From Treponema sp. J25 (GTDB taxonomy: Bacteria; Spirochaetota; Spirochaetia; Treponematales; Breznakiellaceae): DNA of 64,000 nt. Of the stretch, positions 1 through 7,660 are shown one piece after another. The notes below the pieces were generated by a model. That model did not search any database. It had not been told where the DNA came from and was given only the letters and a program-made list of their open reading frames with translations. A program made the position numbers and the translations under genes. The stretch is from NCBI RefSeq assembly GCF_004343725.1, contig NZ_PTQW01000037.1, positions 17,393 to 81,392 on the forward strand, given 5' to 3'. Each line of letters opens with the position of its first letter. Positions within the stretch are counted from its first letter, which is position 1.

Positions 1-2
1 CG

Positions 3-1151
3 GTGGTGGACTTCGACCCCCAGGCCCGGGACTACATTACCTGGGCAAGCGAAGGGGTATTCACAGTCTTTTCGGTGTTCTCCATGCGGGAAGGAAAACT
101 CATTGGCCGGGAATTGTACCGAACCCGCTCCGCCGCCGAAACCAGCGAATCGATACAACAGTTTCTCCTTTCTTATTACAACGACACCCACCGGCCCCCT
201 CCCTTCATCTTTTTTCAGGAAAAGGTGGAAGGCCTTGAGGAGGTCCAGCGCTTCTTCTCCGAGGCATTCCATGAACACCCCGGCTTTTTCTTTGGCACTG
301 AAAAAAGCACCGCGGGGGAAAAAATCACCCCTAACGAAGAGGCAGCCGAGAAAGGGGCATACTTCTCCCAGGATCAGCGACACGGGGCCATCCTTGCCCT
401 GGCCCATCAGAACGCCAAGGAAGAACTGATAAGAATCATCCGGGAACGGGGAGAAGGCCCCGCCCTAGAAGAACTCCAGAGGGTCCTGCAATTGCCCGCC
501 CTTCCCTATCGGATCGAGGGATTCGATGTGGCCCACCTGGGAGGCCGACACACCGTGGCATCCCTTATTTCATTCGTGGGAGGAAGGCCGGATAAGAAAA
601 ACTATCGGTACTTTAAAATCCGTACCCTGGAAGGAAAAATCGATGATTACGAGGCCCTGCGGGAAGCCCTTTCCCGACGGTATTCGCGGCTCCTTGCGGA
701 AGAGGCAGAACTGCCAGACCTCATTCTTATTGATGGAGGGCTCGGCCAGGCGAACGCCGCTCACAGCATCATTACGGCCCTGGGCCTTTCTATTCCTGTG
801 GTAGGCCTTGCAAAACAGGAGGAAGAACTGTGGCTTCCCGCCGCCGCATCGCCTATTCGGCTCGATCAGCGCTCAGAGGCCCTGCGGCTTCTTCAGTTCA
901 TCCGGGACGAAACCCACCGCTTTGCCACCGGCCTGAACCAACGGCTCCGGAGTCGGGACCTTCAGCTTTCCACCCTGGAAGCGATCCCCGGCATCGGGGA
1001 AAAACGGGCAATCCACCTTATCCGTGCCTTTGGTTCCCTGGAAAACCTAAGAAAGGCATCCCTGGAAGAAATTCTTCCGCACGTAGAACAGCGAGCCGAC
1101 GTAGCCCGGGCGGTACTGGAAGCCCTGCGGGGCCCTGCACAAAGCCCCTAG
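3..1151 (+). CDS. uvrC: Excinuclease ABC subunit C, C-terminal part (5' end outside window)
   Basis: UvrC makes the two incisions flanking a lesion in UvrABC nucleotide excision repair. Only about 380 codons are present; the family is about 600 residues, so the GIY-YIG nuclease and UVR region lie left of the window and the first GTG here is an internal codon. The RNase H-like 5'-incision domain is intact: the expected acidic residues sit in GFDVAHLGG, DDYEALREALSRRY and LILIDGG, with the histidine in RDETHRFA. A helix-hairpin-helix DNA-binding tail follows (LEAIPGIGEKRA). The reading frame is open and ends next to a hairpin. Identification is firm; completeness cannot be judged. Confidence 0.95.
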   Translation: MVDFDPQARDYITWASEGVFTVFSVFSMREGKLIGRELYRTRSAAETSESIQQFLLSYYNDTHRPPPFIFFQEKVEGLEEVQRFFSEAFHEHPGFFFGTEKSTAGEKITPNEEAAEKGAYFSQDQRHGAILALAHQNAKEELIRIIRERGEGPALEELQRVLQLPALPYRIEGFDVAHLGGRHTVASLISFVGGRPDKKNYRYFKIRTLEGKIDDYEALREALSRRYSRLLAEEAELPDLILIDGGLGQANAAHSIITALGLSIPVVGLAKQEEELWLPAAASPIRLDQRSEALRLLQFIRDETHRFATGLNQRLRSRDLQLSTLEAIPGIGEKRAIHLIRAFGSLENLRKASLEEILPHVEQRADVARAVLEALRGPAQSP

Positions 1152-1163
1152 ACTGATAGGGGC
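1144..1163 (-). terminator. Hairpin between convergent units
   Basis: GCCCCTA and TAGGGGC form a perfect 7-bp stem around a 6-base loop, overlapping the uvrC stop codon. Read on the minus strand it is followed by TTT, so it suits the end of the def-fmt-PASTA transcript better than uvrC. The T-tract is short, so termination strength is uncertain. Confidence 0.45.
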
Positions 1164-1165
1164 CG

Positions 1166-1393
1166 CTACCGTGCCAGAAAGAACCAGCGCACCGAGGCAG
1201 GGACAAACACAAGCAGTCCGAGAAGCCAGCAATAACAAGCGCCCCAAGGAGCCTCCGCCTTTCGGGCACCCACGCGGGGAACCTTTGCCCCCTTCTGGGA
1301 GCCTGCATCCTTCTGGCCCATGGAGAGATGAGGCGCCTTTTGCCGGCGGGTCCTTACTTCCTCGGGTGACAGGGGTTCGAGAGTCCGAGACAA
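1166..1393 (-). CDS. Possible small C-terminally anchored membrane protein (75 aa)
   Basis: An open frame fills the gap after the PASTA gene on the same strand. It would start at TTG with GAGG upstream and stop right before the 1144-1163 hairpin, so it fits as the last gene of that unit. The N-terminal two thirds are Lys/Arg-rich and polar; the last about 25 residues (from WGACYCWLLGLL to WFFLAR) could form one membrane helix. No family is recognised. A shorter ATG start would give about 50 residues. It may be chance coding in G+C-rich DNA. Confidence 0.3.
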   Translation of the reverse strand: MSRTLEPLSPEEVRTRRQKAPHLSMGQKDAGSQKGAKVPRVGARKAEAPWGACYCWLLGLLVFVPASVRWFFLAR

Positions 1394-1424
1394 ACGCCTC
1401 TTCGCGGGCTCCCTTATCAGAAAC

Positions 1425-2450
1425 TTACTCCACGGTTTTGCGGATAACTTCCCGATTCAACACCGACAGGACCAGCACCGATCCCCGCTCTACCTGGTAC
1501 GGAAGGGTCACATCACCCCCAGGGCAGGGCCCAACAAAAATCCGCTTCCGTTCCCCGGAGGGACTGATCGATTCAAGTTTAATCTCCAGCGGGTAGGGAT
1601 ACTGGGGCAAATTCTGGGCAAAGATGCCAAACACCGTCTCTTCCGGAAGAGAGGCCGGCTCGGCAATCACCAGGTTCACCACCGTATTAGCCGCCACAAC
1701 GGCCTGCCCTGCGGGAAGCTGAGAAACCACCGCCCCGGGATTTTCCCGGTTCTCGACTGGGCGACTGGAACAGGTAAACCAGACACCGGCCTGGCGGAGC
1801 CGTTCCAGGGCATCCGCAAAGGGAAGGCCCACCACATCGGGCACCTTGATCATGGCATTTTCTGGGCCCCGACTCACCACCAGTTCCAGCTGGGTTGGCC
1901 CATCAATATTAGTACCGGGCTCAGGTTTTTGCTCCAACACCGTACCCGCCGGTTCAGAAGAATACTTATACAATGGCGGCTCCCGAAGGGAGAGAAGAGG
2001 GCGACTCGCCGTCGCAAAGAGGGTCTGGAGATGGATCTTTACATCGTCAATGTTCTGTCCGATGTAGTTTTCTACCTTATCTACCACCATGCCCCGACTC
2101 ACCACAAGACGGATACGCCGCCCCGCCTTCACGATGGTTCCCGGCCGGGGATCCTGTTCCAGGATGGTTCCCTTATCGGTAGCGCTATTAGAGTAGCGTA
2201 ATTGGATCCGGGGATACAGTTCCTTCGCCTGCAGTTCCAACAGGGCCGCGGTGAGTTCCTTTCCCACCACATTGGGAACCATGGTCTGTTCCCCACCCCG
2301 CAAGGCCAGGCCCAAGACGGTGACCGCCACGATTCCCATCAACACCAAGAGGGCCACCGCGGCAGAAATGAAAAGCCGCCCATGCTTCGAAAGATAGGTC
2401 TCCATCGCATCAGGGTCAAAATCGATATCGAATCGTTGAAACAGTTTCAT
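1425..2450 (-). CDS. PASTA-domain membrane protein
   Basis: A 341-residue protein with a short cytoplasmic N-terminus, one transmembrane helix (about residues 27-50) and an exported part holding three PASTA repeats, at about 57-118, 119-192 and 198-265 (openings such as MVPNVVGKELTAAL and KVPDVVGLPFADAL). A C-terminal domain of about 75 residues is not recognised. PASTA domains bind peptidoglycan stem peptides or muropeptides in other bacteria, but here no Ser/Thr kinase or transpeptidase domain is attached, so a wall-sensing or scaffold role is inference. It starts 6 bases after the fmt stop with GAGGG upstream, so it is co-transcribed with def and fmt. Confidence 0.85.
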   Translation of the reverse strand: MKLFQRFDIDFDPDAMETYLSKHGRLFISAAVALLVLMGIVAVTVLGLALRGGEQTMVPNVVGKELTAALLELQAKELYPRIQLRYSNSATDKGTILEQDPRPGTIVKAGRRIRLVVSRGMVVDKVENYIGQNIDDVKIHLQTLFATASRPLLSLREPPLYKYSSEPAGTVLEQKPEPGTNIDGPTQLELVVSRGPENAMIKVPDVVGLPFADALERLRQAGVWFTCSSRPVENRENPGAVVSQLPAGQAVVAANTVVNLVIAEPASLPEETVFGIFAQNLPQYPYPLEIKLESISPSGERKRIFVGPCPGGDVTLPYQVERGSVLVLSVLNREVIRKTVE

Positions 2451-2456
2451 ATACCC

Positions 2457-3482
2457 TCAACTATCTCCAAGACGGGATCCCACCATATCCCGCGCCCCAT
2501 TCAAGAAACTCTTCCAATCCAGAGCTTTCTTAGTAGCATACTGCAAGCGACGCAGCGCTAAAAGTCCTTCTCCAGTTTGTACCAATATTCCCCTTCCTTT
2601 GTCTACGCCCACCACGACGCCAGGCGGCGGTTTTCCCTCACCACCGGGGGCCCCTTCCCCTTCGTCCACCGGTTCTGCCTCCAACACATACAGAAGCTGC
2701 CCCTTATGAAGGGTATAACACAGGGGCCAGGGAGTATAGGCCCGAATTTGGGCATCAATATCCCGGGCCGAACGGGACCAATCGATCTTTCCATCCTCTT
2801 TTTTTATAAGATGACAGTACGTTGCCTGGTTATTATCCTGGGGCATCCCCTGGAGCTTGCCGGCGAGCATATCCTGCAACACCTGGATAAGCAGTCCCGG
2901 CGCCCGTTCTGCCACAAAGAAACTCAAACGCTCCGTGGTTTCCCGTCCCGAGAGCGGAAAAGACTCCTGTAAAAGGATATCCCCCGCATCCATTTCCAGG
3001 GCGATCCGTTGCACCGTAATACCCGTTTCCCGATCCCCATGCAAAATCGCCGCGGGAATGGGCGTCGGCCCCCGATACCGGGGCAACAAGGAAGGATGGA
3101 TATTTATTCCCCCTGAGGGGAACAGGGCAAGGAATTTGGGACCAAAAATTTTACCATAGGCAAAAGAAACCAGGAGGTCCGGCGAAAGGGCCGCCACCGC
3201 TTCTCGGGAAGCCCCATTAAGTTTTTCAAACTTCAAGATAGGAATGGGCTCCCCACCCTCCAGGACCAGCCGCTGATTTATCTCCTCCGTTGCCAGGGCG
3301 ATATCGGTGGGTAAGACCACCCCGCCCCGCCCCCGGGAACTATCAGGATTGGTGAGCACCCCCACCACCGTCCAGGGCCTCCGCACCACCGGCGGAGAGG
3401 GTTCTCCTCCCTCCCCAAACACCAGGGCCCGTAAACAGGGAATAGCTATCGCGGCACTGGATGCAAAGAGAATTCTCACCAC
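2457..3482 (-). CDS. fmt: Methionyl-tRNA formyltransferase
   Basis: Formylates Met-tRNA(fMet) using 10-formyl-tetrahydrofolate before translation initiation. The catalytic Asn/His lie in NIHPSLLPRYRG and the Asp in DAGDILL; the usual GAAPI after RYRG is GPTPI here. At 341 residues it is slightly longer than usual because of Pro/Gly-rich inserts near residues 24-38 and 268-285; the first coincides with hairpin-rich DNA (3379-3413). The start is GTG with AAGGAG five bases upstream; a second GTG follows directly. It lies between def and the PASTA gene on one strand, the common def-fmt pairing, which couples addition and removal of the formyl group. Confidence 0.95.
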   Translation of the reverse strand: MVRILFASSAAIAIPCLRALVFGEGGEPSPPVVRRPWTVVGVLTNPDSSRGRGGVVLPTDIALATEEINQRLVLEGGEPIPILKFEKLNGASREAVAALSPDLLVSFAYGKIFGPKFLALFPSGGINIHPSLLPRYRGPTPIPAAILHGDRETGITVQRIALEMDAGDILLQESFPLSGRETTERLSFFVAERAPGLLIQVLQDMLAGKLQGMPQDNNQATYCHLIKKEDGKIDWSRSARDIDAQIRAYTPWPLCYTLHKGQLLYVLEAEPVDEGEGAPGGEGKPPPGVVVGVDKGRGILVQTGEGLLALRRLQYATKKALDWKSFLNGARDMVGSRLGDS

Positions 3483-3498
3483 CCCTACTCCTTTCTAT

Positions 3499-3984
3499 CT
3501 AGGCCCGCAATTTTTTATCATACAGGGCAAGCAGCTTCTTCCGTTTAGGCTCCGACAGTCGATCGATAAAGAGAATCCCCTCCAGGTGATCGTACTCATG
3601 CTGAATCACCCGGGCAAGGAGCCCCTCCGCATCGAGGGTAAAGGGCCGACCCCGTTCATTCCAGGCCTGGATCCTTACTGCTTCCGGCCGTTTTACCTCC
3701 CCATACAGACCCGGTATAGAAAGACACCCCTCTTCGTATTCCGTTAATTCCGGAGACGTCTGGATAATCGAAGGATTTATAAACACCCGGGGGATATCCC
3801 CTTCTATGTGGACCACAAAAATCCGTTGCAAGAGACCCACCTGGGGACCCGCAAGGCCAATACCTCGCCCCGCATACATGGTCTCCCGCATTTCCTTCAC
3901 AATAGCGACTATTTCATCGTTGATATCCTGTACGGGCAGGGCCTTCTGCCGAAGCACCTCATGCCCTAACGTATATATCTGCAT
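3499..3984 (-). CDS. def: Peptide deformylase
   Basis: Metal-dependent hydrolase that removes the N-formyl group from nascent proteins. All three motifs are present: GIGLAGPQVG (motif 1, with Gly for the usual second Ala), EGCLS (motif 2, Cys metal ligand) and HEYDH (motif 3, two His ligands and catalytic Glu). The chosen ATG (MQIYTLGHEVLRQ) gives 161 residues, normal for the family; an upstream in-frame extension of 38 residues is not family-like and runs into repeat DNA. There is no Shine-Dalgarno sequence; a promoter ends six bases before this ATG, predicting a leaderless message. First gene of the def-fmt-PASTA unit. Confidence 0.93.
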   Translation of the reverse strand: MQIYTLGHEVLRQKALPVQDINDEIVAIVKEMRETMYAGRGIGLAGPQVGLLQRIFVVHIEGDIPRVFINPSIIQTSPELTEYEEGCLSIPGLYGEVKRPEAVRIQAWNERGRPFTLDAEGLLARVIQHEYDHLEGILFIDRLSEPKRKKLLALYDKKLRA

Positions 3985-4019
3985 ATTCCAATAATAGAGA
4001 AAAATAGCCCCACCGGCAA
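3982..4019 (-). promoter_or_regulatory. Predicted leaderless promoter of def
   Basis: On the minus strand TTGCCG (4019-4014), a 17-base spacer, TATTAT (3996-3991), then six bases (TGGAAT) and the def ATG. Transcription starting about seven bases after the -10 box would begin at the A of ATG. It lies between the def start and the repeat at 4081. Confidence 0.55.
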
Positions 4020-4080
4020 GGGACCGGAGAAACAACAGGCACCAGGGACGCTCTTTGCCCTCTGTCCGCGTTTTTTTCAA

Positions 4081-4265
4081 TGAGGGGGAGCACCGCACCG
4101 CCCCCTACCGGCTTGGCCCCCATCGGGACCCGCCTAAGTCGTCGCGGCTCCCCCCACGCGCCTGCTTCCTTCGCCGCCCGACCCTATCCTATGCCCGGTC
4201 TTATCAGCCCGGGCCACTACCCTTTCCCCACGGCTCAGGCGATCAGGCGCTCCCCCCACTCCAGA
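4081..4265. repeat. G+C-rich dispersed repeat, copy 1
   Basis: This fills most of the 315 bases between azlD and def. It shares blocks, in the same order and orientation, with 63527-63712: GAGGGGG(G)AGCACCG at the left edge; a block of about 33 bases from CGCGGCTCCCCCC to CCTTCGCCGC; a CCACTACCC block; and a block of about 34 bases from CCACGGCTCAGGCG to CTCCCCCCACTCC. The DNA between the blocks differs. No credible gene is seen in it. Confidence 0.75.
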
Positions 4266-4299
4266 ATGGGGCAACCCTTCACCGTGGGAAGGGGTCCCT

Positions 4300-4764
4300 T
4301 CAGCTTCCCCCCAACACCACCCCCAGCAGGATAAACAGCCCCGTCCCGCCGAGGATACTCAACAGGGTATTCCGCCTCCACAGATGGAGCACCAGCGTTG
4401 CAAGGGCCGCCCCGGCGGTCGCCCAGGGGGTCGGTGGCCCTTGCCAGAGCCCATCCATGATAGAAGTGCAGGCCAGGATGGTCATCACCGTGGGAGGCAC
4501 CGTCTGTTCCACAAAGGGTAACCAGGAAGGGTATTTCCTCTCCTCTGCCCCACAGAAAGCCGGTTCCGTGGCTGAAGGAATATCCCCCGCCTCTACAGTC
4601 TTTTCCGTATCTGAAAGGGGTGTCACGGCCTTCCCGGGTCGGCGGGCCCCTTTGAACCGCACCACTTCTTGCAGGGCCAGCAATATCCAGGGAAAGGCCC
4701 GACAGCAAAAAATAATCAGGGCCATCACCACCGTGTAGCCCAGGGCCTGAGCAAGACTCAACAT
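4300..4764 (-). CDS. azlD: AzlD-type small subunit of branched-chain amino acid exporter
   Basis: Small hydrophobic protein (154 residues) with about four membrane segments. It pairs with AzlC to export branched-chain amino acids or analogues in characterised systems; substrate here is inferred. The RAFPWILL stretch after the first helix and the short final helices fit the AzlD family. Typical members are about 100-110 residues; the excess is a polar loop at about residues 39-80 without family similarity. The ATG overlaps the end of azlC by 7 bases and has AGGGGG upstream, so the two are translationally linked. Confidence 0.8.
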   Translation of the reverse strand: MLSLAQALGYTVVMALIIFCCRAFPWILLALQEVVRFKGARRPGKAVTPLSDTEKTVEAGDIPSATEPAFCGAEERKYPSWLPFVEQTVPPTVMTILACTSIMDGLWQGPPTPWATAGAALATLVLHLWRRNTLLSILGGTGLFILLGVVLGGS

Positions 4765-5456
4765 GGAAGGCCCCCTTTTTCCTCTGAGCGGCGATACATC
4801 AAGCCCAGTATTCCCAGGGCAACCACAATCGACCCCAGGAGCACGATCCGTCCCGGAAGAACAAGTCGGGCCCCAATGGCCGCCAGGCCGGCCACCACAA
4901 AAGGCCGGGCCTGCCGAACATGATATATCTGTTCCACCATCAAAATGATGAACAATGCCGTAAGGGCAAAGGCCAGGCCCTCAATCTTAAAGGGAAGAAG
5001 AGCCCCTGCGATGGCCCCGAGGGTTCCCCCTGCAATCCAATACAGATGATTCAGGAGGGCTATCCAGAACATCCTTTTATGGTAGGTTTCGACTTCTTCG
5101 GGGGACGCGGGGAGCGGCAGAGAAGAAAGGAGCGCGAAGGTTTCATCGGTAAGGGCGAATATCAGGTAGAGGCGCCGCCAGGAACGACCCGGAAAACGCT
5201 GTAACAGGGCCATGCCGTAGGCCACATGGCGGGCATTCACTAACAGGGTGACCAGGACGGCCTCCCAGAGAGATGCCCCGGCGGCAAACAATCCCACCGC
5301 AATATACTGGCCAGCCCCCGCATACATGCAAAGGCTCATGAGGGGCGCAAGCCACCAGGGATACCCCGCATCGACTAATAAAAAACCAAAGGCAAACCCC
5401 AGGGGAAGGTAGCCTAATAAAACCGGAATGGTATAGGTAACGACGGATTTTTTCAT
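4758..5456 (-). CDS. azlC: AzlC family branched-chain amino acid transport protein
   Basis: A 232-residue integral membrane protein, large subunit of an AzlCD exporter. Family features include LGYLPLGFAFGFLL near the N-terminus, CMYAGAGQYIAVGL, and LLVNARHVAYGMAL followed by FALTDETFALL. Start: the ATG at 5456 has GGGGG five bases upstream, whereas an ATG 33 bases earlier has none. That GGGGG is also one arm of a hairpin (5461-5480). azlD follows with an overlap. Divergent from the SDR gene. Confidence 0.87.
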   Translation of the reverse strand: MKKSVVTYTIPVLLGYLPLGFAFGFLLVDAGYPWWLAPLMSLCMYAGAGQYIAVGLFAAGASLWEAVLVTLLVNARHVAYGMALLQRFPGRSWRRLYLIFALTDETFALLSSLPLPASPEEVETYHKRMFWIALLNHLYWIAGGTLGAIAGALLPFKIEGLAFALTALFIILMVEQIYHVRQARPFVVAGLAAIGARLVLPGRIVLLGSIVVALGILGLMYRRSEEKGGLPC

Positions 5457-5460
5457 AATA

Positions 5461-5480
5461 CCCCCATCATAAAGAGGGGG
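5461..5480 (-). promoter_or_regulatory. Hairpin covering the azlC ribosome-binding site
   Basis: CCCCC (5461-5465) and GGGGG (5476-5480) flank a 10-base loop. In the azlC transcript the GGGGG ribosome-binding element would be paired with the upstream CCCCC. It is followed by TTTTT on the plus strand but no plus-strand gene precedes it. A role in translation control is inference. Confidence 0.35.
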
Positions 5481-5521
5481 CTTTTTCATCGCAAGGGGGA
5501 ATCGGTTATTCTAAAAGCCAC

Positions 5522-5561
5522 AAAATTGATAATTTACAATTTTAAAAAAAGGGTATACCCT
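5522..5561 (+). promoter_or_regulatory. Two inverted repeats in the SDR promoter region
   Basis: AAAATTG (5522-5528) and CAATTTT (5537-5543) form a perfect inverted repeat with 8 bases between them. Just downstream AGGGTATACCCT (5550-5561) is a 12-base perfect palindrome containing TATACC, a plausible -10 box with TTTACA 15 bases upstream. Both look like operator sites for a dimeric regulator; none is identified nearby. Confidence 0.4.
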
Positions 5562-5598
5562 AACACCAAAAAGGGGTCTCCCCTTCAGGAGGTTTCCT

Positions 5599-6312
5599 AT
5601 GAAGGTACTTATCACTGGTGCGAATCGAGGGTTGGGACTTGCCCTTACCCATCACTTTTTACAAGAGGGCCATCAGGTCTTTGCCACCTATCGAAGCAAA
5701 GGGGAAGATCTCGCCCATCTTGAAAGCCTGTATCAAAAGAATCACCAGTTGAGAACGATCTCTTGCGACGTGGCAGAGGAAGCCCAGATTAAACAGGCAA
5801 AAAAAGAACTAGAACAGTGGACCGACTCAATAGATATCCTCATTAACAATGCGGCGGTGCATCTAGAACAGGGGCGCCCCGATATCGGGGCCCTTGATTT
5901 CTCGGTATATCTTCCTACCCTGGCGGTGAATTCGGTGGCCCCCCTCATGATGGTGCAACACATGCTTCCCCTTCTCCAGAAAGGGCAGGGGAAAACCATC
6001 ATATCCATATCCTCCGAAGCAGGAAGCATCGGAAATTGCTGGCGGGAACGGGAATATTCCTACTGCATGTCCAAGGCGGCCCTGAACATGGCTATGCGGA
6101 TTCTCCAGAACCGCCTGGGCAAAGAGGGGTTCCGAATTCGACTTATTCATCCCGGCTGGGTTCAAACCGATATGGGTGGGAAAGGAGCATCCCTTAGTCC
6201 TGCCGAATCTGCCCGGGCAGTATACCAACGCATCATGGAGACCGTAGAGGAAGGGATGCCACAAACACATCCCCTCTACATTGATTGGGAGGGAAAGCCC
6301 CTTCCATGGTAA
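5599..6312 (+). CDS. Short-chain dehydrogenase/reductase
   Basis: A 237-residue NAD(P)-dependent oxidoreductase of the classical SDR fold. Seen: cofactor motif TGANRGLG (residues 7-14), NNAA (about 83-86), catalytic Ser in ISISSEAGS and the YCMSK form of YxxxK, then the HPGWVQTDMGG motif that closes over the nicotinamide. TYRSK after the second strand suggests an NADP(H) preference. The overall pattern resembles the C-factor/CsgA-like subgroup, but the substrate is unknown. Strong ribosome-binding site (AGGAGG). The ThuA-like gene starts inside its last codons (ATGGTAA overlap), so the two form an operon. Confidence 0.9.
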   Translation: MKVLITGANRGLGLALTHHFLQEGHQVFATYRSKGEDLAHLESLYQKNHQLRTISCDVAEEAQIKQAKKELEQWTDSIDILINNAAVHLEQGRPDIGALDFSVYLPTLAVNSVAPLMMVQHMLPLLQKGQGKTIISISSEAGSIGNCWREREYSYCMSKAALNMAMRILQNRLGKEGFRIRLIHPGWVQTDMGGKGASLSPAESARAVYQRIMETVEEGMPQTHPLYIDWEGKPLPW

Positions 6313-6950
6313 ACATCCTGTGCCTTGGGGGAACCGATAGTCCCTACCATCCCTTCGAGGTATACCACCCATTCCTCGAGCGCCTTATAAAGGAAGAAGG
6401 GTATACCGCCACGTACACCGAGGATATGGACGCCCTTTTACCCGACGCACTCCGGGATTTTTCTGTGGTACTGTGCTGCGTATCAGGGAAAGGCCTTTCC
6501 CCCCTTCATGAACGGTCCCTGCTGGAAGCCATGGCGGGCATGCAACAAGACCGGTATGGGCCGCCAAAAAGCTTTGTAGGTATTCACAGTGCCAGTGCGG
6601 CCTTTTTGAACTCCGAGGCCTATCACAGAATGATCGGGGCTACCTTCCTTGCCCATCCTGTGGCTGGGCCCTTTTCTATCCAGATTCAAGAACCTATCCA
6701 CCACATCAGTAGCGATTTAGTTCCCTTTTCGCTAGAAGATGAGTTATACCTTCTGGAAACCCACGGACCTTTCCGGACTTTGTTTTATACCACCTGGGAA
6801 GAGTTTTCGGTCCCCCTTGGCTGGATAAAACCCTACGGGCTTGGAAGGGTGTTTTATTTTTCCCCCGGTCACAATCCCAGCACCTGGGAACATCCTGTAG
6901 TCCGCACCATCCTCCAGCGGGCCCTCCGCTGGGCCGCAAGAATACCGTAA
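6306..6950 (+). CDS. ThuA-like (glutamine amidotransferase fold) protein
   Basis: A 214-residue protein resembling the ThuA/trehalose-utilisation family: VNILCLGGTDSPYHPFE start, a mid-protein FVGIHSASAAF (ThuA proteins have a G-x-H-s-A-s turn here), then a C-terminal GRVFYFSPGHNPSTWEHP, typical of the family end. These proteins have a class I glutamine amidotransferase-like fold, often without a catalytic Cys; none is visible at the nucleophile turn. Function is unknown, with sugar metabolism inferred from the family. The ATG overlaps the SDR stop, with GGGAGG 11 bases upstream. Confidence 0.75.
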   Translation: MVNILCLGGTDSPYHPFEVYHPFLERLIKEEGYTATYTEDMDALLPDALRDFSVVLCCVSGKGLSPLHERSLLEAMAGMQQDRYGPPKSFVGIHSASAAFLNSEAYHRMIGATFLAHPVAGPFSIQIQEPIHHISSDLVPFSLEDELYLLETHGPFRTLFYTTWEEFSVPLGWIKPYGLGRVFYFSPGHNPSTWEHPVVRTILQRALRWAARIP

Positions 6951-6964
6951 AAGGGGTTTCTAGA

Positions 6965-7045
6965 GACGGGCCCCGGGGCTCCAAAAAAATCAGGGGTCCC
7001 AAAAATCAAAAACCCCCGAAAAAGCTCCAGCAGCTAGAAAAATTG
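6965..7045. repeat. A-tract/G+C-tract intergenic segment
   Basis: Between the ThuA-like gene and the next gene, A5-A7 tracts alternate with GGGGCTCC, GGGGTCCC and CCCCCG. Read on the other strand this gives GGAGCTTTTTCGGGGG, close to GGAGCTTTTTGGGGGCC at 63831-63847. It may be an inverted, diverged relative of the repeats at the right edge. Confidence 0.35.
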
Positions 7046-7074
7046 AAAAACCATGGTACTATACTGAAAGAAGA

Positions 7075-7560
7075 ATGATCAGAAAGGGGGTTCTTAACAG
7101 GGATACGACTATGGGGAAAAAAGTTCAGGCATTTATAGGAATCGTACTAGCCGTGGGAGGTTTTTTACTCCTAGTGGGCGGCATCATTAATATGACAGAC
7201 CCCAATAATCCTAACATCTTGCAGGATGTGGTTACGCTGCCTTTCCCATTGGGGTTTTTGGTCGGGGGCATTGCCCTGTATCGGAGATCTCAAAAGAACC
7301 AACAAAAGGAACGGCGTGTTAGTTTAGAGCGGGGGATTATTTCCCTTGCCCGACAACAAGGGGGCCTTGTTACCCCCACTGAAGTGGTGCTGCACCTGGG
7401 TGTTTCTATAGAGGAAGCCCAGGCCCTCCTTGATGGGCTTTGTCATCGGGGCCTTGCCCAAATCCTGGTGAACCCCGAAGGGAGCCTGATGTACCGGATA
7501 GAAGGGCTTCTTTCTCCCGTAGAAAAAGCTACGGCCACCAATCCTGAAAACCTGTCTTAG
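7075..7560 (+). CDS. Small membrane protein with winged-helix-like C-terminus
   Basis: A 161-residue protein, not recognised. Two membrane helices (about residues 17-40 and 55-68) enclose a short loop rich in Asn/Pro. The cytoplasmic tail (about 85-150) has the pattern of a small winged helix: ISLARQQGGLVTPTEVVLHL, then SIEEAQALLDGLCHRGLA and a short hairpin. Similar domains occur in treponemal membrane proteins of unknown role. The start is uncertain: ATG at 7075 lies nine bases after TATACT with almost no leader; ATG at 7111 has AGGGA 11 bases upstream and would allow a normal leader. Confidence 0.6.
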   Translation: MIRKGVLNRDTTMGKKVQAFIGIVLAVGGFLLLVGGIINMTDPNNPNILQDVVTLPFPLGFLVGGIALYRRSQKNQQKERRVSLERGIISLARQQGGLVTPTEVVLHLGVSIEEAQALLDGLCHRGLAQILVNPEGSLMYRIEGLLSPVEKATATNPENLS

Positions 7561-7660
7561 AAAGCCCCATCCGTTTTTTCTGAGGGAGACCTTTTGAGAA
7601 CTAGGGTGATCTCACCGGTTTGAAATCGCCTGGCCCGAGGGTTGGACTTTGTTCAGGGTT

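Noticed and set aside
1366..1382. GGGGTTCGAGAGTCC looks like the T-arm of a tRNA.
   Set aside because: The flanking bases do not pair as a T-stem and no acceptor, D or anticodon arm can be drawn around it.
4081..4265. Repeat copy 1 considered as an N-terminal extension of def or a separate gene.
   Set aside because: The in-frame extension is not family-like, the motif recurs in noncoding DNA at 63.5 kb, and the def promoter lies downstream of it.
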